From an uncultured Elusimicrobiales bacterium (GTDB lineage: Bacteria; Elusimicrobiota; Elusimicrobia; Elusimicrobiales; Elusimicrobiaceae): a stretch of DNA of 64,000 nt. Each line of letters begins with the position of its first letter. The first letter of the stretch is position 1. Both the position numbers and the translations under genes were made by a program. Below, piece by piece: positions 1-8,093 of this stretch. The notes beneath the pieces are model-generated. The model saw nothing but the letters and a program-made list of their open reading frames with translations. It was not told the origin of the DNA and made no database searches. The stretch is taken from assembly GCA_944327085.1 (NCBI GenBank), contig CALVGG010000002.1, positions 308,531-372,530 on the forward strand. The letters run 5' to 3'.

Positions 1-717
1 TTTATGATTCTGGGGGACACCTGCACCCGCAACTGCCGCTTTTGCGCCGTGCATAAAGGCCGCCCCGCCGCGGTGGACGTGGGGGAAGCCCGGCGCATTG
101 CCCAAACGGTGAAAGACTGGCATTTGCGCTATGTGGTGCTTACCTCACCCACCCGTGATGACTTGGCAGACGGCGGCGCCGGCCATTTTGCCGCCGTTAT
201 ACGTGCCATAACCTCCCTAAACCCCGGCGTATTGTGCGAGCCGCTCATCCCGGATTTTAAAGCCAACCCGGCCGATATTCAAACCGTGTTGGACGCAAAA
301 CCCGCCGTGCTGGCACATAATATAGAAACGGTGGAGGCACTTTCTAAACAAATACGCGGGGGGGCGGAATACCGCCGTTCTTTAAAAGTATTGGAAACGG
401 CTAAAAAGCTGGCCCCGGCCGTATTAACCAAAAGCGGCATTATGGTAGGCCTGGGGGAAACGGACGAACAAATAAAAACCACCCTGCAAGATTTAAGAAC
501 AGCCGGGGTGGATTTGCTGACGATCGGCCAGTATTTAAGCCCGTCTTCTTCCCATCACCCGGTGGAAAGATACCCCTTGCCGGCCGAGTACCAAGCCTGG
601 GAAGATTATGCCCTTTCCATTGGCTTTAAAGGCGCGGCCTGCGGCCCCTTGGTGCGCAGCAGCTACCGGGCGGGCGCTTTGTACAGCCGTGCAACGGGGC
701 GTTTAAACGCCAAATAG
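1..717 (+). CDS. lipA: Lipoyl synthase, 5'-truncated by window edge
   Basis: Radical SAM enzyme that inserts two sulfur atoms into protein-bound octanoyl groups to make lipoyl cofactor for 2-oxoacid dehydrogenases and the glycine cleavage system. The reading frame is open from the first base, so the true start lies upstream; the N-terminal auxiliary-cluster cysteines are therefore outside the window. Visible are the radical SAM motif CTRNCRFC (CxxxCxxC) right after FMILGD, and near the C-terminus the LVRSSY segment whose serine ligates the auxiliary cluster in LipA. Both signatures together are diagnostic. No terminator follows; a lipoprotein gene starts 17 nt later from what looks like its own promoter. 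Confidence 0.95.
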   Translation, partial: FMILGDTCTRNCRFCAVHKGRPAAVDVGEARRIAQTVKDWHLRYVVLTSPTRDDLADGGAGHFAAVIRAITSLNPGVLCEPLIPDFKANPADIQTVLDAKPAVLAHNIETVEALSKQIRGGAEYRRSLKVLETAKKLAPAVLTKSGIMVGLGETDEQIKTTLQDLRTAGVDLLTIGQYLSPSSSHHPVERYPLPAEYQAWEDYALSIGFKGAACGPLVRSSYRAGALYSRATGRLNAK

Positions 718-719
718 TA

Positions 720-725
720 TATAAT
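720..725 (+). promoter_or_regulatory. TATAAT -10 box, probable leaderless start
   Basis: A perfect TATAAT ends 8 nt before the ATG at 734, and there is no Shine-Dalgarno between them. Transcription starting about 7 nt downstream would make an mRNA beginning at or beside the start codon. The same spacing recurs at several other genes in the window. No clear -35 hexamer is visible. Confidence 0.5.
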
Positions 726-733
726 ATATAAAT

Positions 734-1102
734 ATGAAAAGAGTGTTTTTTATGCTTTTTGCTGCGGGCTTAACGGCTGCCTGTGCCGGAACCCCGCCCC
801 AGTGGTGGAACCCAAGCGGAACTTATGGTAATGAAAGTGCTTCCGCCATGCCTGCCGCCGGCCAAACACAGCCCACGGCGCGCCCTGTAACTGCCCAGGA
901 AACACCCGTGGTGCAGGAAGAAAATATAGCTTCCGTCATGCCGGATGATTCTTACGAAGAAATGATTTTAACCCCCATGCAAGACGAAGAAACCGAAGAA
1001 CCCGCCCAGGGGGAAGCCGCTTCTCAAAACACAATGGATATTACTCCGTCTGCGCCGGATGCTTCCAGCACTTTGCCGGTACCCAGCGTGCTGCTGGAGT
1101 AA
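734..1102 (+). CDS. Small acidic lipoprotein, function unknown
   Basis: 122-aa protein with a short basic N-terminus, hydrophobic stretch and lipobox LTAAC (Cys17), so it should be a diacylglyceryl-modified lipoprotein. After the Cys comes a Trp-Trp containing segment, then a low-complexity tail rich in Ala, Pro, Gln and Glu with no recognisable domain. The tail looks like a flexible linker or spacer in the periplasm. It follows lipA by 17 nt but has its own -10 box and is closed by a strong hairpin. I do not recognise a family. Confidence 0.75.
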   Translation: MKRVFFMLFAAGLTAACAGTPPQWWNPSGTYGNESASAMPAAGQTQPTARPVTAQETPVVQEENIASVMPDDSYEEMILTPMQDEETEEPAQGEAASQNTMDITPSAPDASSTLPVPSVLLE

Positions 1103-1121
1103 AAACAATTATTTTTAACCC

Positions 1122-1159
1122 AAAAAGGAACCCCCCGGTTTAACTAAACCGAGGGGTTC
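1122..1159. terminator. Bidirectional intrinsic terminator
   Basis: A long hairpin (arms about 1128-1142 and 1145-1159, one mismatch) closes the lipoprotein gene. On the minus strand it is followed at once by C then TTTTT (1126-1122), a better U-tract than on the plus strand. It is thus the natural 3' end for a leftward transcript from the gene-free block to its right. Confidence 0.8.
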
Positions 1160-1641
1160 ATTTTGACGTCTCCATTATTACCTTCCTTCATTAGTCAGCG
1201 CCTCTTAAACGCAAGGACTTACTGTTACCCATTTTGCCGCCGTAGGCCGAACCAATACATCAACCCAACGCCCGGCAAACAACCGTCAACCGCTTTACTA
1301 CCGGTGCCGCCTACTTCACGGTGCAGCGTATGTAACCCACCGCTCCTTCGGCTGAGCACGGATACAACCCACTTCATCCGTTACGTATTTCAAGCTCCCG
1401 TTCACCCGGTACGGACGGCCGCCCGGCGGGCACAACGTCAAACAACCATTATCAATAACAGCCTGTGTTCCACTTCTATCCGCTGCCGGCTTACCCGACA
1501 CCGAACCCAACCACACACACTGCCATAACAACTGCTCTACGCCGCTTGAAATGCGTTCCGTACAGCCAAGCACTTCACAGTTTTCTCGCATTCCGCTGGT
1601 AACAACCTTACGCCCAAGGACGCCTTGGGCTTTACTTCATA
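1122..1641 (-). ncRNA. Candidate structured non-coding RNA, family unknown
   Basis: About 520 nt between a leftward promoter (TTGATT with TATACT, 1674-1648) and a strong leftward terminator. The predicted transcript starts with a perfect 8-bp hairpin (1612-1619 with 1623-1630) and has many other short GC-rich helices, for example CTCC/GGAG-type and GGTG/CACC pairings around 1300-1360. Short ORFs on both strands here (121 aa plus, 91 aa minus) have odd Cys/Trp/Pro/Arg-rich compositions, lack ribosome-binding sites and resemble nothing, as expected for translated structured RNA. I looked for RNase P, tmRNA, SRP and group I/II intron signatures and did not find them. RNA identity is inferred from promoter, terminator and pairing. 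Confidence 0.5.
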
Positions 1642-1644
1642 CTT

Positions 1645-1674
1645 ACAGTATAAGCACAAAAGGGGAAAAATCAA
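1645..1674 (-). promoter_or_regulatory. Leftward promoter of candidate RNA
   Basis: Read on the minus strand: TTGATT (1674-1669), a 15-nt spacer, then TATACT (1653-1648); the overlapping TACTGT (1650-1645) gives an 18-nt spacer. Predicted start of transcription near 1641, just before the first hairpin. Confidence 0.45.
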
Positions 1675-1720
1675 GGGGTGTTTTGCCCGTCGGCGTGTGT
1701 ATTTTTGGGGAAAATAAACA

Positions 1721-1745
1721 TAAAAAACCCGGCTGTTTGCCGGGT
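1721..1745 (-). terminator. Intrinsic terminator of the secreted-protein gene
   Basis: Perfect 7-bp stem (1727-1733 with 1739-1745), 5-nt loop, followed on the minus strand by six T residues. Confidence 0.85.
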
Positions 1746-1761
1746 GTGGAAAGCTTTGTGT

Positions 1762-2370
1762 TTACCAAAGCCGGTAAGAGCGGCCTTTAAGGGCTTGGCG
1801 ATCAAATTGCGGGTCCGAGTAGATAAATTCCACCGTTTTGGTTTTGGGATTTACAATCAAATACATAGAAATTTGGTATTGGGATTGCGGGTTTACCAGG
1901 TGGAAGAATACGGTGCCGTTTTCATAATGCAGGGCTTCCTGCGGAAGATAGCGGGAGTTTAAATCTTTCACTGTATGGGAAGAAGTAAAAAAATGATATA
2001 AATATTCAAAATCTTCTTCTTTTAAATTGGGGCCCAAATCCGCCGCGAATTGTACCGTAAACACATACCCTTTAAATACCGGGTTTTTGGATAGGGCGTC
2101 ATTCAACTGCCGTGCACGGTGCAGAAACAACTCCGCCTGGGGGGAAATGGACACCTGCTTTTGCAGCTTGCGGTATACTTCGGCAAAAGTGGGGCGTTTG
2201 TTTTGCGTTTTAAAGACGGATTTTATTTTATACATCAAATCCGCGGTTTGGGTTTCCTCTATAATGGACTGTGCCCACGGAAACCAGGTAATTTCTTCCT
2301 CTGCGGCTTGCAGGCCGGCCGGGAAAATAAGTGCCAAAACTGGCAAAATAAATATAAGAATATGTTTCAT
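1762..2370 (-). CDS. Secreted protein of unknown function
   Basis: 202 aa from the ATG at 2370, chosen because it begins directly with a signal peptide (MKHILIF... ending near GLQA-AEEE); an upstream in-frame ATG would put seven polar residues before it. The mature part mixes a helical N-terminal half with a C-terminal half of alternating hydrophobic residues (ISMYLIVNPKTKTVEFIY), suggesting a beta sheet. No catalytic motif or cysteine pattern is visible. It is a single-gene unit: own promoter region to the right and own terminator. Family not recognised; probably periplasmic. Confidence 0.75.
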   Translation of the reverse strand: MKHILIFILPVLALIFPAGLQAAEEEITWFPWAQSIIEETQTADLMYKIKSVFKTQNKRPTFAEVYRKLQKQVSISPQAELFLHRARQLNDALSKNPVFKGYVFTVQFAADLGPNLKEEDFEYLYHFFTSSHTVKDLNSRYLPQEALHYENGTVFFHLVNPQSQYQISMYLIVNPKTKTVEFIYSDPQFDRQALKGRSYRLW

Positions 2371-2538
2371 ATTAGTGTAATATGAATACATTATAAAAAC
2401 TTTAGCTTTCCGACGACAGGGCCCTTAGACCCACTATCCAAATGGGCCTTTTGGCACCGTTTATTGTTTACTTTTTGTATACGGCAATAAAAAACCCGCC
2501 CGTTTGCATGCGGGCGGGTATCAGTACGGCAATTTGTT
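2371..2538. other. Intergenic spacer with GGGCC motifs
   Basis: Holds an AGGGCCCT palindrome (2418-2425) and a downstream TGGGCC, one instance of GGGCC inverted motifs seen in several spacers. The left part carries candidate TATAAT/TATTAC boxes for the leftward gene; the right part is the glyS terminator. Confidence 0.4.
2489..2519 (-). terminator. Terminator of glyQ-glyS
   Basis: Stem of about 9 bp (2494-2502 with 2511-2519) followed on the minus strand by TTTTTTATT. Confidence 0.85.
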
Positions 2539-4617
2539 TTACAGCTTGGTAATGTCTGCCACGGTTTGTGTTAAATAACGCCGCACCCGCGCCAGCAAAG
2601 CCAGGCGGTTGTTGCGCACGGCCGGTTCCGGGGCGTTTACCATTACGTCCGTAAAGAAGCGTTCCAAAGGTTCTTTAAACGAAGCGTAGGTTTTTAAAAC
2701 AGCCAGGTAATCATCGGCCGTTTTGGCGGTGTTTACACGGCAGCCTAAAGAAGAATCCACCTGATGAATTTGGTTGTATAATTCTTTTTCGGCCGGTAAA
2801 TCCAGCAGGTTTTCGCTTACGTTTTCGTTCACTTCACCCGCTTTTTTAAGGATGTTGCATACGCGTTTGGCCGGTTCCAATACGGAGATAAAATCTTCCC
2901 CGTTTTTAACCGTTTCCAACGCGCTTACCAAGGCTTCCACCTGCGGCAGGGGCATTTCGTACCAGTTGGTTACCGCGTTAATTACGCCCGGGGTATGCCC
3001 GCGCTGTTCCAATACCAAAGCCAAACGCTGGAACAGGAAACCCGGCAGTTGGGCAAGGCCTTTATCCGGCGTGCCCTGCGGGTATTCTTTGGCGGAGGCT
3101 TCCACCAGTTCCTTAACGCTTACGTTAAGGCCTTTTTCCAGCAAAATGCGCACCACGGCAAACGCCTGGCGGCGCAGGGCAAAGGGGTCTTCGCTTCCGC
3201 TGGGAATTTGGCCTATTAAAAAGTTACCGCATAAGGTATCCATTTTGCCGGCCAGGGCCACCAGGTTGCCTTCCAGCGTGGAGGGCAATGCAGAGGTGGA
3301 GGTTAAGGGCAAATAAAAGTCCCGCATGGCGGCCGCTTCTTGCGTTTTGCCTTCCAGGGCGGCGTATTCTCCACCCATATAACCCTGCAATTCCGGGAAT
3401 TCATACACCACGTGGCTGGTTAAATCCGCATAGGCGTGCAAGGCGGCATACTGTACCACCGGGCGCAAAGCGGCGTTTTGGGTTTTGTCGCACAGCCAAA
3501 GGGCCAGTTTTTCGGTGCGGGCGGCTTTATCTTGCATAGAACCCAGCCCTTCCAAAAACAGCACATGGGCCAGTTTTTGCTGGAAGTGTTCCAAGCCTTC
3601 TTTTTTGTCGTTTTCAAAGAAGAACACCGCGTCGGACAAGCGGGCGGACATTACTTTTTTGAACCCGTCGCGCACTTCGTTCTGGTTAACGGATACCCCG
3701 TCGCGCACGGCAATAAAGTAGGGTTGAATTTCGCCCTTGTCGTTTAATACGGGGAACATCTTAATTTGTTTTTTGAGTACAGTGGTAATGAGCTCTTTGG
3801 GCAGGGTTAAAAACTTGAGGTCAAAATCTCCGCCCACGGCTACGGGGTGTTCGGTAAAATAGACGGTTTCTTTAATTAAATCTTCGTCCAAATCCGCCTT
3901 ATAACCGCGCACGGCCGCTTCCGCGCTGACGGTTTTAATCAACGCTTCGCGCCGTTCCTGCGGCAGCACCAAAATGGGCTGCGGCTGGTTTTTAAGCAAA
4001 TCTACATAATATTGCTTGTCGGCATGTTCCACCTTAATGGGTTTGCGCCCAAAGGAAGAAAGCGGATAGGTGTAGCGGTTGGAATCCACACCGGCTACGG
4101 TAAATTTAATGACTTTGTCGCCGTATAAGCCAATTAAGCTTCTGATCGGGCGGCCGTAGCGCAGGCCGGTGTCTTCCCACACCATGTTTTTGGCAAATTC
4201 CAGCCCGGTTACAATGCGGGTGAAAATTTCCGGCAGGAGCTTGGGGGTTTTTTCTCCTTTTATTTTTATTTTGGCGTAGATAAAAGGCCCTTTTTCTGTT
4301 TCCACCACACACAGCTTTTCCGGGGCGATGCCGTTTTTCTGCGCAAAGCCCGCGCTTTGGGGGGTGAAATGGCCGTTAGCATCTTTTAATAATTTAGCCG
4401 GCGGCCCTTTTACTTCTTTTTGCACATCGGCCGATTTCTCGGCCAGGTCTTCAATAAACAAAACCAGGCGGCGGTACGTACCAAAAGACTGTACGGACTT
4501 GTATTCCAAGCGTTTTTCCGCCAAAATTTGGGCCGCTAAGGTTTCCAATTGTTTTAATGCCGGTTCCACAAAGCGGGAAGGCAAGTGTTCAGTTCCTATC
4601 TCTAAAAGCGCGTTCAT
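2539..4617 (-). CDS. glyS: Glycine-tRNA ligase beta subunit
   Basis: 692 aa, the normal length of the beta chain of bacterial heterotetrameric (alpha2beta2) glycyl-tRNA synthetase, which charges tRNA-Gly. It opens with the typical ALLEIGTEHLPSRFVEPAL segment and contains the conserved GRPIRSLIGLYG and FAKNMVWEDTGLRYGRP regions of the HD/B3-like core; the C-terminal anticodon-binding part ends with RVRRYLTQTVADI. The beta chain recognises tRNA while the alpha chain holds the active site. Its ATG shares one nucleotide with the glyQ stop (TAATG), so translation is probably coupled and the subunits made in equal amounts. Confidence 0.97.
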   Translation of the reverse strand: MNALLEIGTEHLPSRFVEPALKQLETLAAQILAEKRLEYKSVQSFGTYRRLVLFIEDLAEKSADVQKEVKGPPAKLLKDANGHFTPQSAGFAQKNGIAPEKLCVVETEKGPFIYAKIKIKGEKTPKLLPEIFTRIVTGLEFAKNMVWEDTGLRYGRPIRSLIGLYGDKVIKFTVAGVDSNRYTYPLSSFGRKPIKVEHADKQYYVDLLKNQPQPILVLPQERREALIKTVSAEAAVRGYKADLDEDLIKETVYFTEHPVAVGGDFDLKFLTLPKELITTVLKKQIKMFPVLNDKGEIQPYFIAVRDGVSVNQNEVRDGFKKVMSARLSDAVFFFENDKKEGLEHFQQKLAHVLFLEGLGSMQDKAARTEKLALWLCDKTQNAALRPVVQYAALHAYADLTSHVVYEFPELQGYMGGEYAALEGKTQEAAAMRDFYLPLTSTSALPSTLEGNLVALAGKMDTLCGNFLIGQIPSGSEDPFALRRQAFAVVRILLEKGLNVSVKELVEASAKEYPQGTPDKGLAQLPGFLFQRLALVLEQRGHTPGVINAVTNWYEMPLPQVEALVSALETVKNGEDFISVLEPAKRVCNILKKAGEVNENVSENLLDLPAEKELYNQIHQVDSSLGCRVNTAKTADDYLAVLKTYASFKEPLERFFTDVMVNAPEPAVRNNRLALLARVRRYLTQTVADITKL

Positions 4618-5495
4618 TAGGCGGCCTCCTTCTCTTCGCTGGGCTCTACGCTTTGCACATAGGCTTTGGCGCAGGCTTTGGCCAGGTTGCGTATTTTGGT
4701 GATGATGTTGGTGCGGTCCGACACGCTGATGGCGCCGCGCGCTTCCAGCATATTAAAGTAGTGGGAAACTTTCATTGCGTCGTCATACGCGGGCAGATAA
4801 AGGCCTTTTTTGCACAGGGCAAAGCATTCGTTTTCGCACTCGTCAATATAACGGCGCAGGTGGTCTACGTTGCTTTCCTCAAAATAATAGTGGGAGAACT
4901 GCCTTTCGCCTTCCCAGTGCACGTCGCGGTAGGTAATATCGTCGTTCCAGCGGATGTCAAACACATTGTCCACCTTTTGGCAGTACATGGCAATGCGTTC
5001 CAGCCCGTAGGTAATTTCCACCGTGATGGGGTTTAAAGCATAACCCGCCATGTTTTGGAAGTAGGTAAACTGGGTAATTTCCATACCGTCCAGCCAAATT
5101 TCCCAACCTACGCCCGAGGCGCCCAAAGTGGGGGACTGCCAATCGTCTTCAATCCAGCGCACGTCGTGCTCTTTGGGGTCCAAACCGATGGCTTTTAAAG
5201 AATTCAAATACATTTCCTGCACGTTGGCCGGGGCCGGTTTCATAATTACCTGATATTGATAATATTTGCCCAGGCGGTTGGGGTTTTCGCCGTAGCGGCC
5301 GTCAGCCGGGCGGCGGCAGGGTTCTATATAGGCGCGGCGGACCGGCTTTTTGGTTAAAGAGCCAAAAAAGGTTTCCGGGTTATAGGTTCCGGCGCCTTTT
5401 TCCACGTCGTAGGGCTGAACAAGGACGCAGCCTTGTTTAGTCCAATACGCGTTGAGTGCGGATATCATATCCTGAAAATTCATACCGTATTTCAT
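4617..5495 (-). CDS. glyQ: Glycine-tRNA ligase alpha subunit
   Basis: 292 aa from ATG 5495; class II aminoacyl-tRNA synthetase catalytic chain that activates glycine. The motifs TKQGCVLVQPYDVEKGAGT, RRAYIEPCRRPADGRYGENP and SGVGWEIWLDGMEITQFTYF are hallmark GlyQ sequences. A longer frame exists upstream, but the next ATG (5507) lies inside the TATAAT box at 5511-5506, so it could not be in the mRNA. ATG 5483 (MNFQDM) is an alternative start. The -10 box ends 10 nt before ATG 5495 and no Shine-Dalgarno is visible, suggesting a nearly leaderless mRNA. First gene of glyQ-glyS. Confidence 0.97.
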   Translation of the reverse strand: MKYGMNFQDMISALNAYWTKQGCVLVQPYDVEKGAGTYNPETFFGSLTKKPVRRAYIEPCRRPADGRYGENPNRLGKYYQYQVIMKPAPANVQEMYLNSLKAIGLDPKEHDVRWIEDDWQSPTLGASGVGWEIWLDGMEITQFTYFQNMAGYALNPITVEITYGLERIAMYCQKVDNVFDIRWNDDITYRDVHWEGERQFSHYYFEESNVDHLRRYIDECENECFALCKKGLYLPAYDDAMKVSHYFNMLEARGAISVSDRTNIITKIRNLAKACAKAYVQSVEPSEEKEAA

Positions 5496-5505
5496 AGGTA
5501 AATAC

Positions 5506-5571
5506 ATTATATAAAATACAAAGCGCCCGCGCTTGTTTGCCCGCAAGCGAAGAAAGCCCATTTTTTATAAA
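5506..5571. promoter_or_regulatory. Divergent promoters of glyQ and the HAD gene
   Basis: Leftward TATAAT (5511-5506) for glyQ and rightward TATAAA (5566-5571), 8 nt before the ATG at 5580; a second TATAAT (5573-5578) abuts that ATG. Both genes seem to have extremely short or absent leaders. Confidence 0.5.
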
Positions 5572-5579
5572 ATATAATT

Positions 5580-6239
5580 ATGATCACCAGCGTTATTTTT
5601 GATATGGACGGACTGCTTTTTAATACGGAGCCGCTTTATTTTGAGTGCTACAAAAAAGCCGCTAAAGAAAAAGGCCTTACTTTTACCGAAGAACTGTTTG
5701 AAGCCTGCGTGGGCATCAGCCAGGCGGACGCGGCGCGGCTGATACGCCATTATTTCGGGCAGGATTTTGACACCAACGCCCTGCATGCCCGCACCTATGC
5801 CCATTTTGAACAATATTTAAAAGACGGCGGCCCCATCCATTTCCGCCCCGGCGCCAAGGAAGCGGTGGAATTTTTTTATAAAAAGGGGCTTAAGCTGGCG
5901 CTGGCCTCCTCCAACATTACCCGCTGGGCGGAGCATTTTTTGGCCATGGGCGGTATACGGCAGTATTTTTCCGCCGTTACCACGTCTAACGATGTAACCA
6001 ACCCCAAGCCGGACCCGGAGGTTTACCTGGTGTCTGCCAAAAAACTGGGGGCGGACGTATCCCAGTGTTTAGTGTTTGAGGATTCCGTAGCCGGGGCCAC
6101 GGCGGCCATATCGGCCGGAATGCGCACCTGTGTGGTGCCGCAGCTAAGGCAGCCGGACAGTTTTGTAAGGCAAAACGCGTTTAAAATTTATAAATCGCTG
6201 GAAGACATTTACCCGGATATGGATGAACTTTTAGCCTAA
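5580..6239 (+). CDS. HAD-superfamily phosphatase / phosphomutase-like
   Basis: 219 aa, beta-phosphoglucomutase-like HAD subfamily with a helical cap after motif I. Motif I FDMDGLLFNTE supplies the nucleophile and acid/base aspartates; motif II is in LALASSN; motif III Lys is in NPKPDPEVY; motif IV is VFEDSVAG. Such enzymes dephosphorylate sugar phosphates, phosphoglycolate or related small molecules, or isomerise sugar phosphates; the substrate cannot be told from sequence. The Glu after motif I (NTE) is common to the beta-PGM/phosphatase group. Single-gene unit, divergent from glyQ and convergent with recO, with a shared terminator between. Confidence 0.9.
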   Translation: MITSVIFDMDGLLFNTEPLYFECYKKAAKEKGLTFTEELFEACVGISQADAARLIRHYFGQDFDTNALHARTYAHFEQYLKDGGPIHFRPGAKEAVEFFYKKGLKLALASSNITRWAEHFLAMGGIRQYFSAVTTSNDVTNPKPDPEVYLVSAKKLGADVSQCLVFEDSVAGATAAISAGMRTCVVPQLRQPDSFVRQNAFKIYKSLEDIYPDMDELLA

Positions 6240-6250
6240 TACATACCCAC

Positions 6251-6281
6251 AAAAAACCCCGCCGTTAAGCGGGGTTTTTTT
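6251..6281. terminator. Bidirectional terminator
   Basis: Stem ACCCCGC/GCGGGGT flanked by A6 and T7 runs, serving both the HAD gene and recO. Confidence 0.9.
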
Positions 6282-6282
6282 A

Positions 6283-7008
6283 TTAATGGGCTTTGGCCGG
6301 CACCAATAAGGCCGGAAAAGAGATTTCTTCTTGCGGCGCGGTTTGAAAATCCGGGTAAAAATCGCCGGGGGTTTCTTCCAGCGTAAAGTTGCGGGTGGTG
6401 TTTAGCGGGTAAGCCAAATATTGGGTTAAAAAGCGGCGGCATACGCTGTTGCATTTGGACAGGGACAGCAGGTCTTCCGGGTCGCTAAAGGTTAAGGAGG
6501 AGAGGCTGTCCTCATGCATGCGCTGCCAAAACAGGGGGGGAATTTTTAAAACAGGTTTTTCCAGCCCAAAGCCGGCCGCCCGCATTAAACGCAGGGTAAA
6601 CGCCGCGGCAAAAGCGGGGTTGGGCTCGCCGTATTCCAGTTCCGTAAGGCTTTTAAGCAAAAGTTCAAATTTTTCTTCGCTGGGTTGGTGTTGGGGGGTA
6701 AGGCGCAAAATAAGCTCGCAAAAATGCATGGCCAGGGTAAGGCGTTTTAAATCCGTGCGGATATGCCCAAACACGTTGCTTGTTTTTCCGCCCGTTACCG
6801 TGCCCATTACGCCGCCGCGGCGCACGTAAATGCGGTAATCTGCATAGGCAAAAGGCTCGCTTAAGGCTTTTAATTTGCCAAGCGGTTTAGCCACACTGGG
6901 AAAGCGCACATTCACCCGCCCGTGTTGGCGGGTGTAAAGGGAAACCACTCGGTCCGCTTCGCGGAAAGGCTGGCGGAAAAGCACAATGCCTTCATCTGTA
7001 AAAACCAT
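6283..7008 (-). CDS. recO: DNA repair protein RecO
   Basis: 241 aa, matching RecO length. RecO works with RecR (and RecF) to load RecA on SSB-coated single-stranded DNA. The N-terminal OB fold is evident (EGIVLFRQPFREADRVVSLY, then GRVNVRFPSVAKPLGKLKAL), followed by the helical domain (FCELILRLTPQHQPSEEKFELL). The CxxC-x-CxxC zinc site of some RecO proteins is absent. On the minus strand a TATATT box ends 6 nt before the ATG with no Shine-Dalgarno, another leaderless candidate. Transcribed away from the rpmH operon. Confidence 0.93.
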   Translation of the reverse strand: MVFTDEGIVLFRQPFREADRVVSLYTRQHGRVNVRFPSVAKPLGKLKALSEPFAYADYRIYVRRGGVMGTVTGGKTSNVFGHIRTDLKRLTLAMHFCELILRLTPQHQPSEEKFELLLKSLTELEYGEPNPAFAAAFTLRLMRAAGFGLEKPVLKIPPLFWQRMHEDSLSSLTFSDPEDLLSLSKCNSVCRRFLTQYLAYPLNTTRNFTLEETPGDFYPDFQTAPQEEISFPALLVPAKAH

Positions 7009-7062
7009 ATAATAAATATAGCAAATTTAAAGGGCGCAAGCGGGGTATTATAAAATAAAAAC

Positions 7063-7152
7063 TTGCCGTAAACCTTTATATTTGGGATAATAAATAAAGA
7101 CGTGGTTTCAGCGTCTAAAATTTTTGCAAAGAAACGGCAGAAAAGATATAAT
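7063..7152 (+). promoter_or_regulatory. Tandem promoters of the rpmH operon
   Basis: Proximal promoter TTGCAA (7124-7129), 17-nt spacer, TATAAT (7147-7152): the best sigma-70-type match in the window. Distal candidate TTGCCG (7063-7068), 17-nt spacer, GATAAT (7086-7091). The leader before rpmH would be about 95 nt or longer. No DnaA boxes are visible. Confidence 0.7.
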
Positions 7153-7251
7153 ATCTGTAAGTTTCACGCAGAAACGATTTTAAATTAATTAATGGGAGAT
7201 ACGTTTTTTCCAGTTCCTTAGCGGTGCCAGAAACTACGTATAAGAGTGAGT

Positions 7252-7389
7252 ATGTTACCTACCTATAGACCTAACAAAAGAAGAAGAGCTAAACACATCG
7301 GTTTCAGAGCCAGAATGGCCACCGCCGGCGGCCGCAAAGTTTTAAGCGCGCGCCGTGCCAAAGGCCGCCACGAACTTATCAGAGCCTAG
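7252..7389 (+). CDS. rpmH: 50S ribosomal protein L34
   Basis: 45 aa: [19 protein letters not shown] then [20 protein letters not shown], a complete, canonical L34. It begins the conserved rpmH-rnpA-yidD-yidC-jag gene block. The gene has two promoters upstream and a weak purine-rich stretch (AGAGTGAG) before the ATG. rnpA starts 4 nt after the stop. Confidence 0.98.
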   Translation: MLPTYRPNKRRRAKHIGFRARMATAGGRKVLSARRAKGRHELIRA

Positions 7390-7393
7390 TTTT

Positions 7394-7762
7394 ATGCTTT
7401 ACGGCCTTCCCAAACCGTTCCGTTTGCACCTAAAGAAAGATTTTGAGGCAATCATCCGTAACGCACACCGCGTGCAGGGTGAAGGAATGGTGATTTGGTG
7501 GAGGCCTTCTTCTTATCCGGGCGCGCGTACGCGCTTGGGGATAGTAGTAAGCCGTAAGTTGGGCGGCGCGGTGGTACGCAACCGCGTCAAAAGGCTTTTA
7601 AGAGAAAGCTTTAGACTTAACAGGGAAAAACTGAATCCCGGCACTGACCTGATTGTCAGCCCGCGTTCCAGCGAAATCCTGGCGGATTTATCTTCCGCCC
7701 AACGCGCCCTATTGGCGCTGTGCGGGAAGGCCGGTATAGTAAACTCTTCAGACAATTTGTAA
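7394..7762 (+). CDS. rnpA: Ribonuclease P protein component
   Basis: 122 aa from ATG 7394; an in-frame upstream ATG inside rpmH is less likely because RnpA normally starts a few residues before the PKPFRLHLKKDFEAI segment. RnpA is the basic protein cofactor of the RNase P ribozyme that matures tRNA 5' ends. The signature RNR motif is in VVRNRVKRLLRESFR, preceded by LGIVVSRKLGGA. The RNA component rnpB was not found in this window. Probably translationally coupled to rpmH. Confidence 0.96.
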   Translation: MLYGLPKPFRLHLKKDFEAIIRNAHRVQGEGMVIWWRPSSYPGARTRLGIVVSRKLGGAVVRNRVKRLLRESFRLNREKLNPGTDLIVSPRSSEILADLSSAQRALLALCGKAGIVNSSDNL

Positions 7763-7777
7763 ATTATTGAAGGGCTG

Positions 7778-8014
7778 ATGCACAAATTTTCGCATTTGTT
7801 CAAAAAATCGGCGCTGTTTTTGCTTAGCGCGTTTATGTTGTTGGTGCGCCCGTTGCTGGGGCCCAGGGGGGTGTGCCGTTTCCGCCCCACTTGCAGCCAG
7901 TACGCGCGGGAAGCAATTATTAAATACGGCGTTTTTAAAGGCGGGTGGCTTGCCGTTAAAAGGCTTTTAAAGTGCCACCCCTGGCACCCGGGCGGGTATG
8001 ACCCGGTGCCTTAA
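7778..8014 (+). CDS. yidD: Membrane protein insertion efficiency factor YidD
   Basis: 78 aa; helps YidC-dependent insertion of inner-membrane proteins. Diagnostic motifs are the N-terminal amphipathic stretch, [15 protein letters not shown] and [18 protein letters not shown], with the usual conserved cysteines. It lies between rnpA and yidC as in most bacteria, in the same transcription unit. Confidence 0.97.
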   Translation: MHKFSHLFKKSALFLLSAFMLLVRPLLGPRGVCRFRPTCSQYAREAIIKYGVFKGGWLAVKRLLKCHPWHPGGYDPVP

Positions 8015-8093
8015 TTACAATTTTTCCGTTTAGTGTTTGGCGCTCTTTTAAAAGCCGTCCCGTTTGCAGCGGGAAGGATTTAAAAGGAGTCTT

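Noticed and set aside
1163..1591. ORFs of 121 aa (plus) and 91 aa (minus) as proteins
   Set aside because: No ribosome-binding site, odd Cys/Trp/Arg/Pro-rich composition on both strands and overlap with a promoter-to-terminator block; a structured RNA explains them better.
1122..1641. RNase P RNA, tmRNA or group II intron identity for the candidate RNA
   Set aside because: The GGAAAGUCC/ACAGAACCCGGC core of RNase P, the tmRNA ends with GGTTCGA T-arm, and intron domain V were not found on either strand.
7009..7251. Replication origin upstream of rpmH
   Set aside because: The neighbourhood is often origin-proximal, but no dnaA gene or TTATCCACA-type DnaA boxes are visible; the spacer is explained by tandem promoters.
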